From: Nautilus pompilius
Lineage: Eukaryota; Mollusca; Cephalopoda; Nautilida; Nautilidae
Length of the DNA stretch: 64,000 nucleotides
Reading direction: 5' to 3'
Assembly (NCBI GenBank): GCA_018389105.1
Contig: JACATO010001552.1
Span: 248,001 to 312,000, forward strand
This document shows positions 1-13,344 of this stretch, piece by piece (the stretch's first letter is position 1; every line of letters starts with the position of its first letter). The notes under the pieces are model-generated. The model was given only the letters and a program-made list of their open reading frames with translations. It did no database searches and was not told the origin of the DNA. The translations under genes were made by a program, and so were the position numbers.

Positions 1-407
1 AAAGAGTTAGACTTAAGAATGTAAAGCGAGCTCTGGTTTTACGTGTTACCGGCAAAGGAGTTTTTTTTTTTTTAATCCAGGAATTCAAACATCAAGAAAA
101 ATGCCAATTCCCAGATACGTGAGAGAGCGAAGGGTTAATTAACGTGTAAGCAGAACGATTTTGGTAGTTCTGAGCCATTGACGTCATAAGCAAATAAGTC
201 AATAAACTAAAAAAAGCTGAGAATTTTTTTGTGATAAAAGCGAATTATATATTTTTATTCAGATTTTTTTTCTTTCCTTTCTTCAAATAGTCTGGCGAAC
301 AGTTTGTAGAGAAGAACTGACTCGGTCGAAAATTGTTTTGTTAATGCTGAGCATCTCATTGCCAGGAATTGCATCCCGTCGGTTGCGCCCTGAAATTATA
401 ACAAATA
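1..407. other. Unique AT-rich sequence, no gene seen
   Basis: No reading frame with recognisable protein content is visible. An isolated perfect CRE palindrome TGACGTCA lies at 179-186. The rest is A/T-rich spacer leading to the TA target duplication of the MITE at 408-409. Confidence 0.5.
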
Positions 408-409
408 TA

Positions 410-1004
410 CAGTTGTCCCCCGGTATTCGCGGGGGTTACGTCCCTTGAGCACTCGCGAAGAGTGAAAAACCGCGAATATTGGACGTGGTCCATAAAAATG
501 CCTATAAAAGTCAAAATATAACGTAAAATATAATAAAAAATATATAAGTAAATATATAATAATAATTTAATAAAAAACACAACACTCAGAGAAACACCCG
601 AGATAGCTACACATGGTAGGTAAACTTGGATGATGCGGGACTTCTGGGCTGCACCTGCCTGAGACAGCGCCTCCAGCCAATCAGCAGCGAGGAGAAATGA
701 ACAACGCTCTCGGATTGGCTACTTTCAAACCTCCAGCCAATAGCGTTTATTTTATATTGATATTTTTCTGAATTTACGTTAGTATTTATATAACAAAATT
801 AGTAAATTATATTGTTATTAATAATTTAGCGTGAAAAAATATATATATTGCCACGAAAAAAGCCACAAAAAATCGCGGAAGATATTTGCGATTCCGCGAA
901 TATGCGGGGGTTTCCACGAACAATTATTAGTTAGGTTCTAAGGAAAATTCCGCGAATAACCGGGGCAGCGAATGCCGAACCGCGATTACGCGGGGGGTCG
1001 ACTG
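410..1004. mobile_element. Tigger/pogo-like non-autonomous DNA transposon (MITE)
   Basis: A 595-bp element begins CAGTTGTCCCCCGGTATTCG and ends, read on the opposite strand, CAGTCGACCCCCCGCGTAAT. The two ends form imperfect terminal inverted repeats of about 30 bp. TA dinucleotides at 408-409 and 1005-1006 are the expected target duplication of the Tc1/mariner superfamily. A CAG start followed by a C-run and repeated CGCGAAT/CGCGG blocks is typical of Tigger/pogo-type ends (family knowledge). Further CGCGAAT-like blocks recur inside the element at about 465-475 and 865-960. The interior is A/T-rich and has no transposase frame. It also carries two similar CTCCAGCCAAT stretches (671-682 and 731-742), which are CCAAT-box-like. 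This is a non-autonomous copy; the autonomous partner is not in the window. Confidence 0.78.
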
Positions 1005-1006
1005 TA

Positions 1007-4000
1007 TAGTAAAAGCGAAAAATTGTAATGAGCACAAAATCAATTTTATTTTGTATTTTAAGGATCGTTTTCTCAGCTTCTGCGCACTATTGGAATTATG
1101 TTGCAATGAAATTGTTCTGGCGTCGATTCGTCTATACCAGCGGTTTTCTCACGGTTCTTCTCTAAAAGTTAATATTTCGTCAACTGATGTTCACCTAGAG
1201 CTATCTCTGTTTCTGATAAGAAGTCTCATGAGTTTCAGGAAAATTGCTGGAAGTTAAATGTGTACGCCTGATGATAGCGATGGCTAACGCTAGGCAGGTA
1301 CTTCTAGTACGGTCGAGATAGCGGGAACATCAATCATTAAAACAGTAAATAAAGAATGTTGATGACAGTTATTTTATGTAACATAACTAAATTTAAAGCA
1401 AACTCTGAATACGTTTGACTGGTTGGTGGGTAGATATCTGCAGGAAGTTAATCTACGAATTAGCGATATCTAAGCAACAAATAATCATCTTCCACCTTAT
1501 GTTAGCAAACGGAACTCTGATACAGTACAGGCGGTACCTCATAATATTCTCATGGTAAAGAAAAGAACATAGATAAAGAGTCTGGAGCGGAAAGCTTTTC
1601 TCCAATTTCTCGTCGTTTCTCGCTCAGAATTTGCTTACGTTGCTTTGTTTGTCACATCACATCACGTGTCTAGAAAGCGAAGGACGCCGAGTTTGTGTTT
1701 TTTTTTCCGGTGAATTTTCAAACTTCTCTTCCAGTTGCCTTTTAGGTCAAAATTCTCTCAAAGTAGGGCCCAGACCTTGCGCTACGACCGACTTAGGAGA
1801 TACCGCGGGGAGTCCAACTGACAAAGAACTGACGACCACAGGCCAGCAGATAGCATTTAAGTGACGGATTAAATGTGGCATTCGAGAAAACACGGCAGCA
1901 TCCCAAGGTTTGCATCAATTTAGCTCTACCCGAACCCGGAAGTCCGCGGAGTAACCGGATTAGGAAATCATCCTCCTATTGTATTTGGTTAGTTTTATTT
2001 TACAAACGATTGAATTGATTTGTTGATTCATGGCGTAAGTAAATGTGATATAAATGCCGCTAGAACAGAAGTTTTTTTTCCCGTCGTCATTGGTTACAGG
2101 ATGATGACCGGTCAGGTCTATAATTAGAAACGGTGGAAAGTAGTTAACCCGAATTTCAATATCGAAGTCGCCCCATCTCTCGGCCTGTGTTGGGAGCAGC
2201 CTCCACAAATTGAACAAGTAAGAAAAAACAACAAATGTGATTTTGTAAAACAATAAAACCCAGTGGAATAACAAATGGTAGCACATTTAGAACACACAGA
2301 AACATATCTGATTGTACATCTTGGTGCCATTTTTCTTAGATGGTCAGTACGGGCGCCTGATCCGAACACTGTTAAATAGGATGCGACTTCATTTGATTCT
2401 CTTCGCCAGTCTAAACTTCTGATGATTCGCTGCATTTACAAGATGCATAAACTGCGCAGTTCTGTTAATTTTCCATTGGTTAATTTTCAAACGGGGAAGT
2501 CTGTATTAATCTACCTTTAAAACGAACTTTTACCTGCCCATTTTTTCGTTTTAGACTCGTTGCCGTTTGCTACTTTTCTGCTTCGTGCCTTTAAATATTA
2601 TTCCCAGACATAAAAATCCAATTGCACCTGTACTGTAAATGCGAAACAAAGAAAGAGTTAGCTTTAGCGACACCGGATTCAATACCGGTAAATATCATTA
2701 CACGGTATCGCTATACGGAAATGAATGCTGTACAATCGAACTTCACTTGTACGTTACTGGCTTAATACATACGAGGTTTTGTCCAGTAAACTGTACTAGA
2801 AGGAGAACTTTGCTGTACGTCGGATCTATCTTTGGACAAAAATTCATCTTTAATGGCTGGGTATTTAAAAGAAAAATAAGAAGCCGGAAACGCTATTTAC
2901 ATGGCACTTATTAACTGTAGTATTTCTGCTGCTTCTGTTCGGCGAGTGTTTGAGGAAGGAGCCAGCCAGCGTGCTGATGATGCGACGTTACTCGTCGCCT
3001 CAGCATCGATCGCTTGGCTGATTATTATTAGCTGGTGGAAGACCAGCGATTGTTCCAGCGTCACCAACGCGATAAAAAAATAACAAAAAAAAACTTATCC
3101 AAAGTTCCAACGAGAATTCTTCATCTTTTTTTAGAAGTATGAAAAAAAAAAGAGAGAGAAGAGAACAGAGTAGCCATAGAAAAGCCATCTGGCCAGGCTG
3201 GTGGAGAAGAAACGTGACAGCAGTACGCCAAACCGAGCCGGTTCTATGCTGTGATCAAATCAGGCGCTCAACCTTAGACGTCTACCTTAGTAGGCTAACC
3301 GCCGGACTATCATGCTGTAGTATTCAATACTACATAAATACCAACTAAATGTCGTCTTCAGCCCTTTATGTCACCCATTCAAGATGAAGTAGAAGTGACG
3401 TTCTGCCCACTGTACGTATTAATGTAATTAGGCAAAGCTAGACACTATACCAGTTTAAGAAAGCATTATAAAGAAGTCTTGCATGCCATTGGGATGTGGT
3501 AATAAATAAAATGTAGCAAAAAAATTATAAGCTTATTACTACTTAATAACCCACTCTATGATTCAAATCTATAAATAGATTTTAAATGTCAATTAAACTG
3601 AGATTTCAGAGAACAAATTATGAATCTGCTAAACTTATCGCCCTTCAAGTAATTACTTCATGTAGAGGGTTCGCCGTGGAGATCAAGAAATAGCCTACTC
3701 GCTGAAAGAGAAATAATGTAGACGTCGTCCGGTAATGGATTCAAAATCGAATTAGCCTCTTCACTGCCAGTAGTAAATAAACCAAAACGGTATGGCTGGT
3801 TCTGGAAGAAAAAGCACATTCTGTTATCCGATTTCAAACGACTCAATATCTCTGCAGCTCTGCCTCTTCTGATCCGCGCTGGACTTCAAACACGGCAATT
3901 GGCAGAGTATTGGCTTTTACGGTGCCTTAAGCTGCCTGGACTTCTGGCGAACGCGTAAGAACCAGATTTTAATGAACGCTGATAGACCTTTAATGAAGTC

Positions 4001-4644
4001 CAAAAGGGGCAAACAGTAAAGTGGCCTGGTAGCTACACGGTTCTCGCTGGTAGAAGAAACGAAGTCAACAGTTAGCCACGCTGCCAATAACGTCGGAGTC
4101 CTGCCGTAGAATCGCATGAACAATACTTAATTTCACCACGTCTGCTCATTTTGATGCCGATACAAAAACAATGCAATTATTATTTGGGAAACCATCTGCG
4201 AGACAAAAGAAACTTGTTTAGCTTCAAATCCTATTAATATATATAATATATTTTTTATTACTTGCCGTGTCTTTTAATGAGTATCTGCCGAACTGAAAGG
4301 GTTAAACTTTGATTATAACCTTTTAAAATGTACTCTTGAACATGTGTATTCCGCAGAGCTTCCAGAACAGCTGCGAAGACGAAAGTTTCACATGGCCCCA
4401 ACAGCCAAAGATCTGCTAATTTCTCGTGTAATTATAAAACACAGCAGTTATTTTTAAAACTGTGCCGAATCTTTTTTAAAGGAAAATATCTAATCGAGAT
4501 GGAAAATACTTGTTAGGAGTTATATTTTTCTCACTCTTTATTGTAATTTACGTTTTGTTTGTATTTTTGATTAGTAAAGAAATGGACCAGTGGTTTCGGT
4601 TATTTTATCTTCAAACGTCTACTGACCCGCAATTTTTTTTAAAA
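1007..4644. other. Unique sequence, no supported gene
   Basis: Several open frames of 60-110 codons occur on both strands, for example minus 2124-2435 and plus 2639-2914. None shows a domain I recognise, and overlapping frames on opposite strands point to chance. At 3190-3330 the minus strand has a weak tRNA-like look (a CCGGCGGTTAGCC block followed by TTTGATCAC), which could be an old SINE; support is too thin for a separate call. Confidence 0.4.
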
Positions 4645-4670
4645 ATATATATATATATATATATATATAT
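4645..4670. repeat. (AT)n microsatellite
   Basis: An uninterrupted alternating AT tract of about 26 bp. It borders the SINE-like relic that follows. Confidence 0.9.
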
Positions 4671-4679
4671 TTAAAGATC

Positions 4680-4955
4680 AGAACTTTTCATCCCTGGATT
4701 CTGTCCCACCTTCCCCACCGCATGGTTTTCTGGAGTACGTGGTTGGTCCGAATCTTGAACCCACGAGACGTGAGTAGGGGTCAAGTCACTGGCCTTGGAT
4801 CCAAGGTAACCGCACTGGCTGGCCTCCTTTGTGCTGACAGCCGTTTTGCCGCGTTGATATCGATGGCGACATGTCGATATAGTTACCAGCTCAACGCGCC
4901 CAGGGTCATACCAGCGTCTTGGGAGGGAGGGGGGGCAACTCCCCCCAAAAAAACA
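4680..4955 (-). mobile_element. Probable tRNA-derived SINE relic
   Basis: On the minus strand a B-box-like block GGTATGACCCTGG (about 4901-4913) is followed by CGCCATCG, then GCAAAACGGCTGTCAGC (about 4837-4853). The well-preserved SINE at 39631-39982 has the same order: GGTTCGATCCCAGG, then TCGCCATAGCG, then AAACAGCTGTACGGC. The spacing is similar, so I read this as a diverged copy of the same or a related family. The upstream A box is not clear, because a G-run and T-run occupy that position. A second B-box-like GGGTTCAAGATTC lies further 3' (about 4750-4762). Open frames on both strands here are shadows of the repeat. Confidence 0.45.
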
Positions 4956-5059
4956 TGTCTTCGTCTCGCCGAGTTTTTTTTTTTTTTGGTGTGTTCCAGC
5001 GCAAAGAAAACCACGTCTTCCAGCCAGAGTTTGTCTCATGCACAAAGAAATTGAAATAA

Positions 5060-6560
5060 ACCTAAGTGGCCCCCCAAAAAATGAATGCACATAAAAGTTT
5101 TTTTAAATGTAGAATTTTGCAAAGCGAAGGAACGCAGCAAGTGGTCCTTTAAGTAAATACACAGTTGCAAAACCATGCGAAAGAATTCAGAATTAAAGCG
5201 ATTAAAATGTAATACAGCAAGTGCGAGTTTTCTGTTGTCACACATTATTCCGATCACCATTCTGAAATATTGATTTCCAATATTAGAAGCTAATCAATTT
5301 CAAAAGCTTATTTTTACCTTATAAATACGTTTTCTTAAATTATCTTTTTAATTAATTATAGAAGGAGCAAACGGAACGATAGGAATGTTTGTGGATTCAA
5401 AGTAAACTTTTATTAAACATGATGTTTGAAGAAAACTGGGGACAGGGTTGTCTAGTGGTAGTGATTACAAGAAGGCAAATATCGGAGCATTTTCCGAACA
5501 TCTACTTCATTCTTTGCCCACTCTGTCAGTAAATAAATATTTTCTAATATCGAGGTGTGCTGAAATCTTAGTTAATATGTGATTACGATCTCAGGTATTA
5601 GTAACTATAAGTAGCAAGAAAAGAGTAAAAATTGTTAACCACCAAGTAACTCTTGAAAAGACAGACAACGTTGATTTCAGTATAATATCAAGTCTAAGCC
5701 GTCTTGTACGTATGAAAACCTGGATTTTACCTACAATTAAAAAAAAAAAACTCCCGCTTACTGGGAAATTTTACAAGAATGTAGACAGCACCAAATGGAA
5801 ATGTCGTGTGCCATTTTGTCTCAGTTATATCGAGCCAATTTCCTGTTAGGCACGCTTTCGAGTGTTTGTCTATTGATTCATTTTCTCTCTCCTTAGCAGT
5901 AACTATCCACCCATTTTAGAAATGACATCTTCTGCTGTTCCTTTGCGCTTCGCAGCTTACCTGAGCGGTAAAAAATATTAGGAGAGATTATATAATAATT
6001 ATTATTGCCAAGTGACTATTAGATATTCTGGTCTGACAATTTATCAGCAGATAAGCCTTGCTGATATATACTAAAGATGGACGATAACTACCAGAAATGT
6101 ATGTTTTTTGCTTATCTAAATAAACTGAAAGTAATTGAAAACCCTATCAACAGATTTAGTATACATGATTATTTCAAAATACTTATAATACTCCAAAGAA
6201 TTCTAATTTATAGAATAAACAAATGAGACGAACGGCGCCATCTGTGTTTTTTTTTATAGACTTTTATCAATATGAGGTATAGATTTATGAGATACGTCAC
6301 TTTACTGTGTAAATAATAGCTATTTGTATATTCCGTGAGATGTGAACTTTTCTCATGATCGTATGGAGACTCATAGTTCTGCTTTGAAAATATAATAGAT
6401 AGACAGGTAAACAAGAAGATATAATATAATAAACCCTGAGGCTGGACAAGACAATAAATACTTCTATGGTTGAAAACTTTCGCTTCTTTATTTTATAAGT
6501 TGAATATGAGTCTCGAGATAAAATTGAGTTACCTACTGTTTACATTTTTGTTCAATAATA
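5060..6560. other. Unique AT-rich sequence, nothing recognised
   Basis: Strongly A/T-rich with short homopolymers. No protein, RNA or repeat signature is recognised up to the TA target duplication of the next transposon. Confidence 0.45.
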
Positions 6561-6562
6561 TA

Positions 6563-7410
6563 CAGTATTGGAAATAATTATGAAAACACAAGATATGTAC
6601 AAATAATGAATAATTGTAAATGAGAGACCTATGTAATACATACACAATACATTATTACAGAAAATATACAAAATCAATATAAATATGTTGTGTGGTGTAT
6701 TAGTATTTGGTATGTGAGCCCTTTGCTTTATATAGAGCATGACTCCTGGTTTTCCTGCTCCTGTACAAGCAGTGTATGATTGTGGGATGTTGTTCTAAAT
6801 GTCCTGTAGTACTTTCCACAATTCATCCAAGGTGCTTGGTTGCCATTTCTTGAAGAAAGATTAGCACTAGGCAGCTATATCATTAAAAAGATCTTTTACT
6901 GGCTCGTTGTTCGACATGTAGAGAGAAAATCCTAAAGTACTTAACATCACTTTTGGAGAGCTTGAGTTTTCTTCCTCAGCTGCGTCTATTCTCATAAGTG
7001 GTGGTTTGCGTATCCTGCTCAGAATGTTGCATACAGCTCCATCTGAAGCATGAAGTCAGGTTACAATCTACAGCATGGAGTAGCATTCACTAACCAACAC
7101 TTTCATTTTAATGCGCTTGTCATGGGACATCTCTTTTTCAGGAGCCACAGTATTCACCACATTGCAAATATATCACTGCCTATTTTTATAATCTTTCTGA
7201 TCGCTTGAATGACAGCCATTTGCAGTGTACCATATCAACACGTGCCTGTACAATGGAGCTACAGTAAGCATTATCAAATTTTCCATAAACCCTGTTCCTT
7301 CTGAATCACTGCAAAAATGAATTGTATTTCTGATCAAAACAACGACCTTCTGCCACAAAATACTGACATTTAAAAAAATCAAAATGACATTTAATTATTT
7401 TCCGATATTA
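6563..7410 (-). mobile_element. Internally deleted Tc1-like transposon
   Basis: The left end CAGTATTGGAAATAATTATG (6563-6582) is matched, imperfectly, by the reverse complement of the right end (about 7391-7410). TA duplications lie at 6561-6562 and 7411-7412. The ends resemble common animal Tc1 termini containing GGAAATAATTAT. The minus-strand interior is homologous to the Tc1 relic at 31.5-32.5 kb. One shared segment encodes the GRK-type linker region (GAAGAAAACTCAAG, about 6953-6966). A second encodes the C-terminus (LDEXWKVLQ near 6820-6850, then YIKQRXHXPN near 6705-6735). The catalytic core between them is missing: the sequence passes from the linker almost directly to the C-terminus. 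The 848-bp length against about 1.6 kb for a full element fits that deletion. It cannot encode an active transposase. Confidence 0.75.
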
Positions 7411-7412
7411 TA

Positions 7413-10400
7413 AATCACTTTGGGAAAAAGTTACGTTGTAAGGCGCACGGTGATAGTTATTCTTACATCATCAGTATTTTAAAAGAAAAATGTTACTTAG
7501 TATTGTATCATAATTCGTTATGTGTTCTAAAAACGTCGAACTAATATCAGGAGTATTCTCTGAAAAGCTTTGGCTAGTTCAGTAGTATTCTGAAAAGGAT
7601 TGTTTTTTTCACACTACACACTATTTGATCACAACAGGCTTCACTGGACTAACGTCTAGCCACATAAGAGCCAGGGAAAAGAATCAATAAGATGGGAAAG
7701 TTATTGTTTCATGTGCTACCTAAAAAACTAAATAGTTAATTTTTTTTACCACTATCTTTAAAGTAGAAATAATTAGAAAACCCACACTTGGGGATGTTTT
7801 CCTACCGCTATTATTAGGATGTAGACTTGATGTTAACTAGAAATAGGTGTATACAAAAGGCGTTTCTATTTGTGAATAGCATAAGTTCTGGAGTTTTAAT
7901 TGAAGCCGCAATCTGTTGATTTCCAAATTATGCTGTTATATTGTAATCTGCCAAATCAGATTGTACATTTTGAGATATGTAAATCTTCCTTCCAGCTAAG
8001 AAGAAGTACCCAAATTCTACTGACCTTGCACTTGATTTTCTCAAATTGTTATGTTCCAAAGCTACATAAATCGTCTTTTTCTTTTTAGATCCTCAGCTAG
8101 GCTTGGTCTGCTAGAAAAACCATCACTTGTGGATAATGAGGTCTTTTTGATTATCACGTCAAATGAGCAGTGTTCCACCATTGATCGCGAACAGCACGAC
8201 TATGATTGACAGATTGACGACAATTCCTGAGGTTTCTGCTTCTGATGGTATAAATGTGTATCATGTGAATATATATTTTGTCTGATTACTGTGTCTGGAG
8301 CACTAAATACTAACAGGTACAATGAAACATTCTTGAGCAGTTTCTGTTCTCTTTTTGACGACCGCTCGTTCGCCATCGGACCATGACGCCAAACCCCACC
8401 GTGAGGCTGCAGTTCTGAAGTATCCACAGAACACTGCTATCGACTCTATAAAAAACAAACGGTCAGTCAGATAATTTCTCACTACACTGCACTGTTAGCA
8501 GAACTAATAGGAGAGCCCGCGTTCTGGCCGACTGTCATTGGACCGATGGATTTTCTCGCCATGCTTTCATAGTTTGTTGTAAACTTTGACTGGTCAGATT
8601 AATGCTGGCTTGATTACGCTGATCTAACAACCGTCAACATTTTTACAGGGCGTGTTCTTCTGCGGGTGGTTCTCCAGAGGTTCTTCTGGTCCAGCTGTCC
8701 TGCCTTTCCAAGGAGTCGTTGATTGGGAATGTCTGTGTTTCGTCATCAGCGGTGTTGGAGGCACATTGCATAGCGGCAGGATAACTGATGGCGAAATTGT
8801 GCACACCATGTTGCTTCTTAAGGAAAGCCTATCATCTTAATCCTATTTGCCTGATTTTTCTTTAATTCTGGTATAACGTCTCCGCGCCTACACAGTGGTC
8901 GTTGGATAACTTGATTTCTCGAGGCCAACCCACGCGCATCCGTAATCAAAATCTGTCACAAAACAAGGACTGGGCGAGGAACGGAATTAAAACTCAAACA
9001 TGATCTCACCAACGGTAAGACTGTTTTACTGCTAAAATGTTTTCCCCTATTGATAACTGATCTTTCTTATCACAATTTAAACGTAGTTTATTTTATCGAT
9101 ACATTAACTAGTTATGATGTCTCCATAATAAAACTGACTTCCATCCTTTGCGTCTGCAATGAAAACGACAAGAAATTCCATCACCTTGTTTTCTAAAAAA
9201 GATACTTGTTAATGTAGTAGGGCATATCAAATAATATTTTAAATAGACAGAGTTTGTGTACTAAACAAATTTAGTGTGGTAGTTTCTTGTGGAGATGCTA
9301 CTGAAAAGTAATAAAGAAGTAAATTTCTATAAATGCACAATCTGCAATATTTTCAGGTAAAGAGGTGTATTTTAAGAGGATAAATACACACGATAAATCA
9401 GAATCTAAACAAATTTGTTTAATCATCGTCTTGCTTAGGGTTTATTACGCTAAACAAAAAGAAATTAAAATTATTTTTTGGTAATGCAATAATTTTGGAT
9501 ATCACTACATGTATTATTGTTTTTATTTTTATTTTTAAAAAAAAGCAACAAATTGGCGCAGTTTTATTATACTTTCAGGATATTTTGGCAACCTCTCTGA
9601 AGATGTTTCTAACTACTATGACCGATCGAACTTGGTGCAGCATGAAACATTTTAGATGCTAATGAGGAAAGAAAGTAGATTGCTAACTGTTCTATCACTG
9701 TCCATTAAAGCTCCCGTTCTGAATTCGAGTTGGCAAACAGAGACAAAGGCTGATACACGTTACTCCCTCTAAAAGAAATGGGCGTTTAATTATGAAATGA
9801 AATTATCTCAAACAAGGCAGAGCAAAAGGCTTGAGAGATCTAATAGCGGAAGAGCGCAGACGTTGATAAATCGAAATTAAAGCTATCTTTTTTTAGTTTT
9901 TGATGTTATGCCAAAAAGCTGCATTTAATTAGAGTTATTCGTTGAGATTCTTAGATTAGATAAGAAAAATAAAATAAAATCGTTGCCTCAAGCATAAAAC
10001 AGTTTTTTTGTTCAGACATCAGATTTACATAAGACATTTTCAATTTGGTTTTTGTTTTCGTTAAACTACGCCCGTGAAAGAGTAACAAACAAACACACAA
10101 AGACGTGAAAATATTCATTAGATTTACATGACATTAAATGCTTAATGTGTCGATTGAATATGTGGTAGAGACAATTTTTCGATCAATGCCTGCGATTGTA
10201 GAATCTTTTCCTGTTTGTTTACGATATTTCTTAACTTCATGTAGGTTGTCTGCTACCACGTGACATCGATGCTCCTGATTTTCATAGTTATAGTTAGCGA
10301 ACGAAGAAAGGCATTAAATGTTTCCATGCCAGGTTTGTAGATCTATGAGTCTCTGGAAGCAATACATCTTGTATCAGATCTTGATTATCATTCACCCAAG

Positions 10401-12490
10401 TTTTATTCATAAAATATCTCCTACCAAACATTTTAACGATATTGTCTATCGCCATGCTTCTTCTGTTTAATTGAATGAATGGAAGCCAAATTAAGTCAAT
10501 GGTTACACTGTCAGTATCGCATTAGTTGGAAAACCTCTGTCACATCTCTACTTCAACGTCTAATGTGCAAACTTGGTCATTCTAATATCTTGCGTCGTTC
10601 ATCGTGTTCTTAATGCTTAAGAACTAGCAAAATTGTTAATCTCTACTAGACTTTGTCTATTGATTTTAGGAAAGGTACTGTTTCGAGAACGTTGGAAAAA
10701 CTAAACAGATTGATTTTTATAATTCCAACCCTAAACAGCTGTATATCCGTATCTATTTTTATGAATGTATGCTAAACTATACTGATAAACAATTTTTAAT
10801 AACTCAAAGACTATTTGCAACTCTAAACAACCGAAAATATCTATTACTTTCCACTCGCTCAAACTCTTCGATAATTTGAAAACTGTTAGATTCTGAAGCC
10901 ATAACAAGATAACGATATCCGTACAATCTATAGACATTGTTATGAGTCTATATTAAACTTTTTTCTTTCAGTATATTTTCTTAAATAAGTCACCCAAAAC
11001 TGGACATTAAATTAAAGACATGCTACAGACTTGATAATGGAAATTAGATATAGTTATATTTATCTCTGATATTATTAATTTATCCAATTTTAAAATAAAT
11101 TTGTTAGAATCTAAAACCAAACGGTTTTATATATCAGATTTTGTTAATCATAACCCCAGATGCTTTTCCGAACCCATATTTTACAGTGTAATATCTCCCA
11201 TGTAATCAGGATTATATTTTTCTCTGTCACATGTTTCAATAATTGTATTCCACTCTGATCAGAAACCTAGCATATTATCCAGCTGTACCTAAAATTATTA
11301 CCAACCCTTTCTGCTGTTAACTCTAAAATAAATGTCACCATCAAGAATATAAACTTTATTCGATGCTGTATAATGGGGGGACTTTCAGTCTGTATTGCCA
11401 GAATTTTTAGAAGTTTTAAGCTTATAAAAAAAGAAACTGAGCAAGTAAAATTGTAAGTCAGTTTGGCTATTAAAAGGGAGATCTCATTCTGATCGAGTAG
11501 ACATCCTTTTGGCTATGTGCAGTTGGAAATGCTATAGATCATAATAATAAATTAAACAAAGTGTCGGCACGACTTGATTCACAGTTAGATAATGCAATGG
11601 CAGCAGGTGGGTCCAGTCTCTAAACGTTAGGCAGAAACTATATCTTAGTAAATTGTCTGAATAACCAAGCAGAATGATAATTATGACTTTTATGGCGATT
11701 CTATTGCATGCTAAAAAGTATGCAAATAAAACCTATGGCAAGTCTTCTCTGTAAAGAAATTTGTTTGAAATTCTGAGTTTCTATTGTTAAGAAAAAGAGA
11801 TTATCGTCTAAGCAAGAAGGAATGAAACACCTGGTTATGTTAGGCGGATTTACTGCTCTAAATAAAAAGAAAAATAGTACAGCTTGTACATCTATGAGAT
11901 CATCTTTTATTGTTCTTTCAGCCTTCTTCGCCAATTTGATTCGAAAGGGAGTTACCTGAGGTCCTTTGTTTCCGCTGCGTAGGCTATAGTAGGAGCTTAG
12001 CTGCATTAAACAACCAACATAGCATGGAATTTACTCGCTGTGTAGCTATGACGTAAAGAAATTATTTATATGGCATTTATGGCGGTTATTAAAGAACAAG
12101 TTGAGAGCGCTCGCCCTATGATGTAACAAACACTTATTCCTGAAATCATTTTCTTGTTTTATCATCAGGTGACAAAAACTGGCTACCTATTTCCTCCTAT
12201 CTTCGCTTTTATTTACGCTCTCATGTCTCGTGGTGGTATTTATTAGCTTCTAACCCAAGGAATTGCCTTCTGTGCTAAACGATTTAGCCAATTTCTTCAT
12301 AGATGTTTATTAGATATTCAGCTTAAGATGCAGAAAACGATCGATATTTTAGACCTATTGAAAAAAGTTATTTAATATTAAGCAGTTTCGTTTGTTTCTT
12401 TAATAAAAACTTTTCCTCCTCGTTTTATAGCATCATTCCCTCTCACTTGACGCATAGGTCGTTGGGACATCTTTGTAGGTGTGTATAGGG
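7413..12490. other. Five kb of unique sequence, no supported gene
   Basis: Frames up to about 100 codons (for example minus 11701-12006 and minus 8200-8427) show no recognisable motif, and A/T-rich stretches dominate. The 8620-8840 patch is somewhat richer in G/C with open frames on both strands; I could not assign it. No simple repeat longer than about 20 bp was noticed. Confidence 0.4.
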
Positions 12491-12494
12491 CATT

Positions 12495-12680
12495 TTACAA
12501 CCTGGAAAACCCATCCCTCTCCACGTTGAGAGTTTGCGTCCAGAGAAAAGCTGTACAGCTCTTTTGACCCTCATTAGTAGCAGTCCGTAATTCTACTCTA
12601 CCTGGGATCGAACCCACTACACGAGGATTGAAAAATGAACTCTCTACCCACTGCGCCACGACACCATTTGTCTTCATAGC
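12495..12680 (-). mobile_element. tRNA-derived SINE
   Basis: Read on the minus strand, the 5' part has RNA polymerase III promoter motifs: an A-box-like TGGCGCAGTGGGTAGAG (about 12639-12656) and a nearly perfect B box GGTTCGATCCC (12604-12614). Their spacing is tRNA-like. Downstream lies the core AGCTGTACAGC (12550-12560), then TCAACGTGGAGAGGGATGGG. The SINE at 39631-39982 has the same arrangement (AGCTGTACGGC, then GACGTGAGAGAG), so the two appear to share a central domain. Clear target duplications were not found. The copy sits beside the 3' end of a Tc1 relic. The open frame covering it on the minus strand is a by-product of the tRNA-like head. Confidence 0.75.
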
Positions 12681-12699
12681 TACAAGTGCTAATAACTGT

Positions 12700-13340
12700 A
12701 CTACATTTAGAAATTTACTATACCTGATAAATGATTGGGCAATCTTTCCCGAACAACAGCCATGACACCACGTAGTATGTAATCCACAAGGTGCTGGAAG
12801 GCGTCCTGAGAGATATTTTGTTATTCAGTCATTAATATTCCACGCGATGTATGAGGTAAAGCAGGCAAAGAATCTTGATGGTGAATGTGTCTTTCAAGTT
12901 CATTCCACAGATGCTCGGCTGGATTGAAAACCAAGGATTCTGCCGGCCATGGAAAATGTCTGGAACCTCCATCAAAATCCTCAGACCTTGGAAGCGATGA
13001 GAGCACGGGGGGTGGGAGAGCATTGTTGTCTGAGAAGAAGCCGTGTACCTATCAGGGTACACATGAAGCGTTACTGTACTGTACGCACTGAATAGGAGAT
13101 GATGCTGAGGTAGATTTTGGCATCCATTCTATCTTCTAGAGACATCGTGTGGTCCAGTGTATGCCAGCAAGACCTGCCTGACACCATCCGTATATATACG
13201 TATCTCTGAGACCGGGACAGTTCGGACAATGCAACAAAAGTCGAGTGATTCGCGTGGCTTTCTCCAAATCCGTCTCCTCCCATCTGTGCAAAACGAGTAA
13301 AATGTGGGAGTTGTTAAATCGTATCAACCTTCACCAGTCA
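12700..13340 (-). pseudogene. Tc1/mariner-like transposase relic
   Basis: Conceptual translation of the minus strand in shifting frames gives segments in the order of a Tc1-type DDE transposase. First is a stretch resembling VWG-to-YxxIL (MDAKIYLSIISYSV, about 13090-13131). Next is FPWPAESLVFNPAEHLWNEL (about 12896-12955), the counterpart of the WPxxSPDLNPIEHLWxEL block that holds the last catalytic acid. Last is a C-terminal tail (AFQHLVDYILRGVMAVVRER, about 12744-12803). Several frameshifts are needed to join the segments. The first catalytic Asp block was not identified. The reading is homology by eye to a very well-conserved block, so the family is reasonably sure and the exact limits are not. 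Confidence 0.7.
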
Positions 13341-13344
13341 CCCC

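Noticed and set aside
12604-12660. A functional minus-strand tRNA gene
   Set aside because: Same reason: promoter boxes in a SINE head, with the shared central core downstream.
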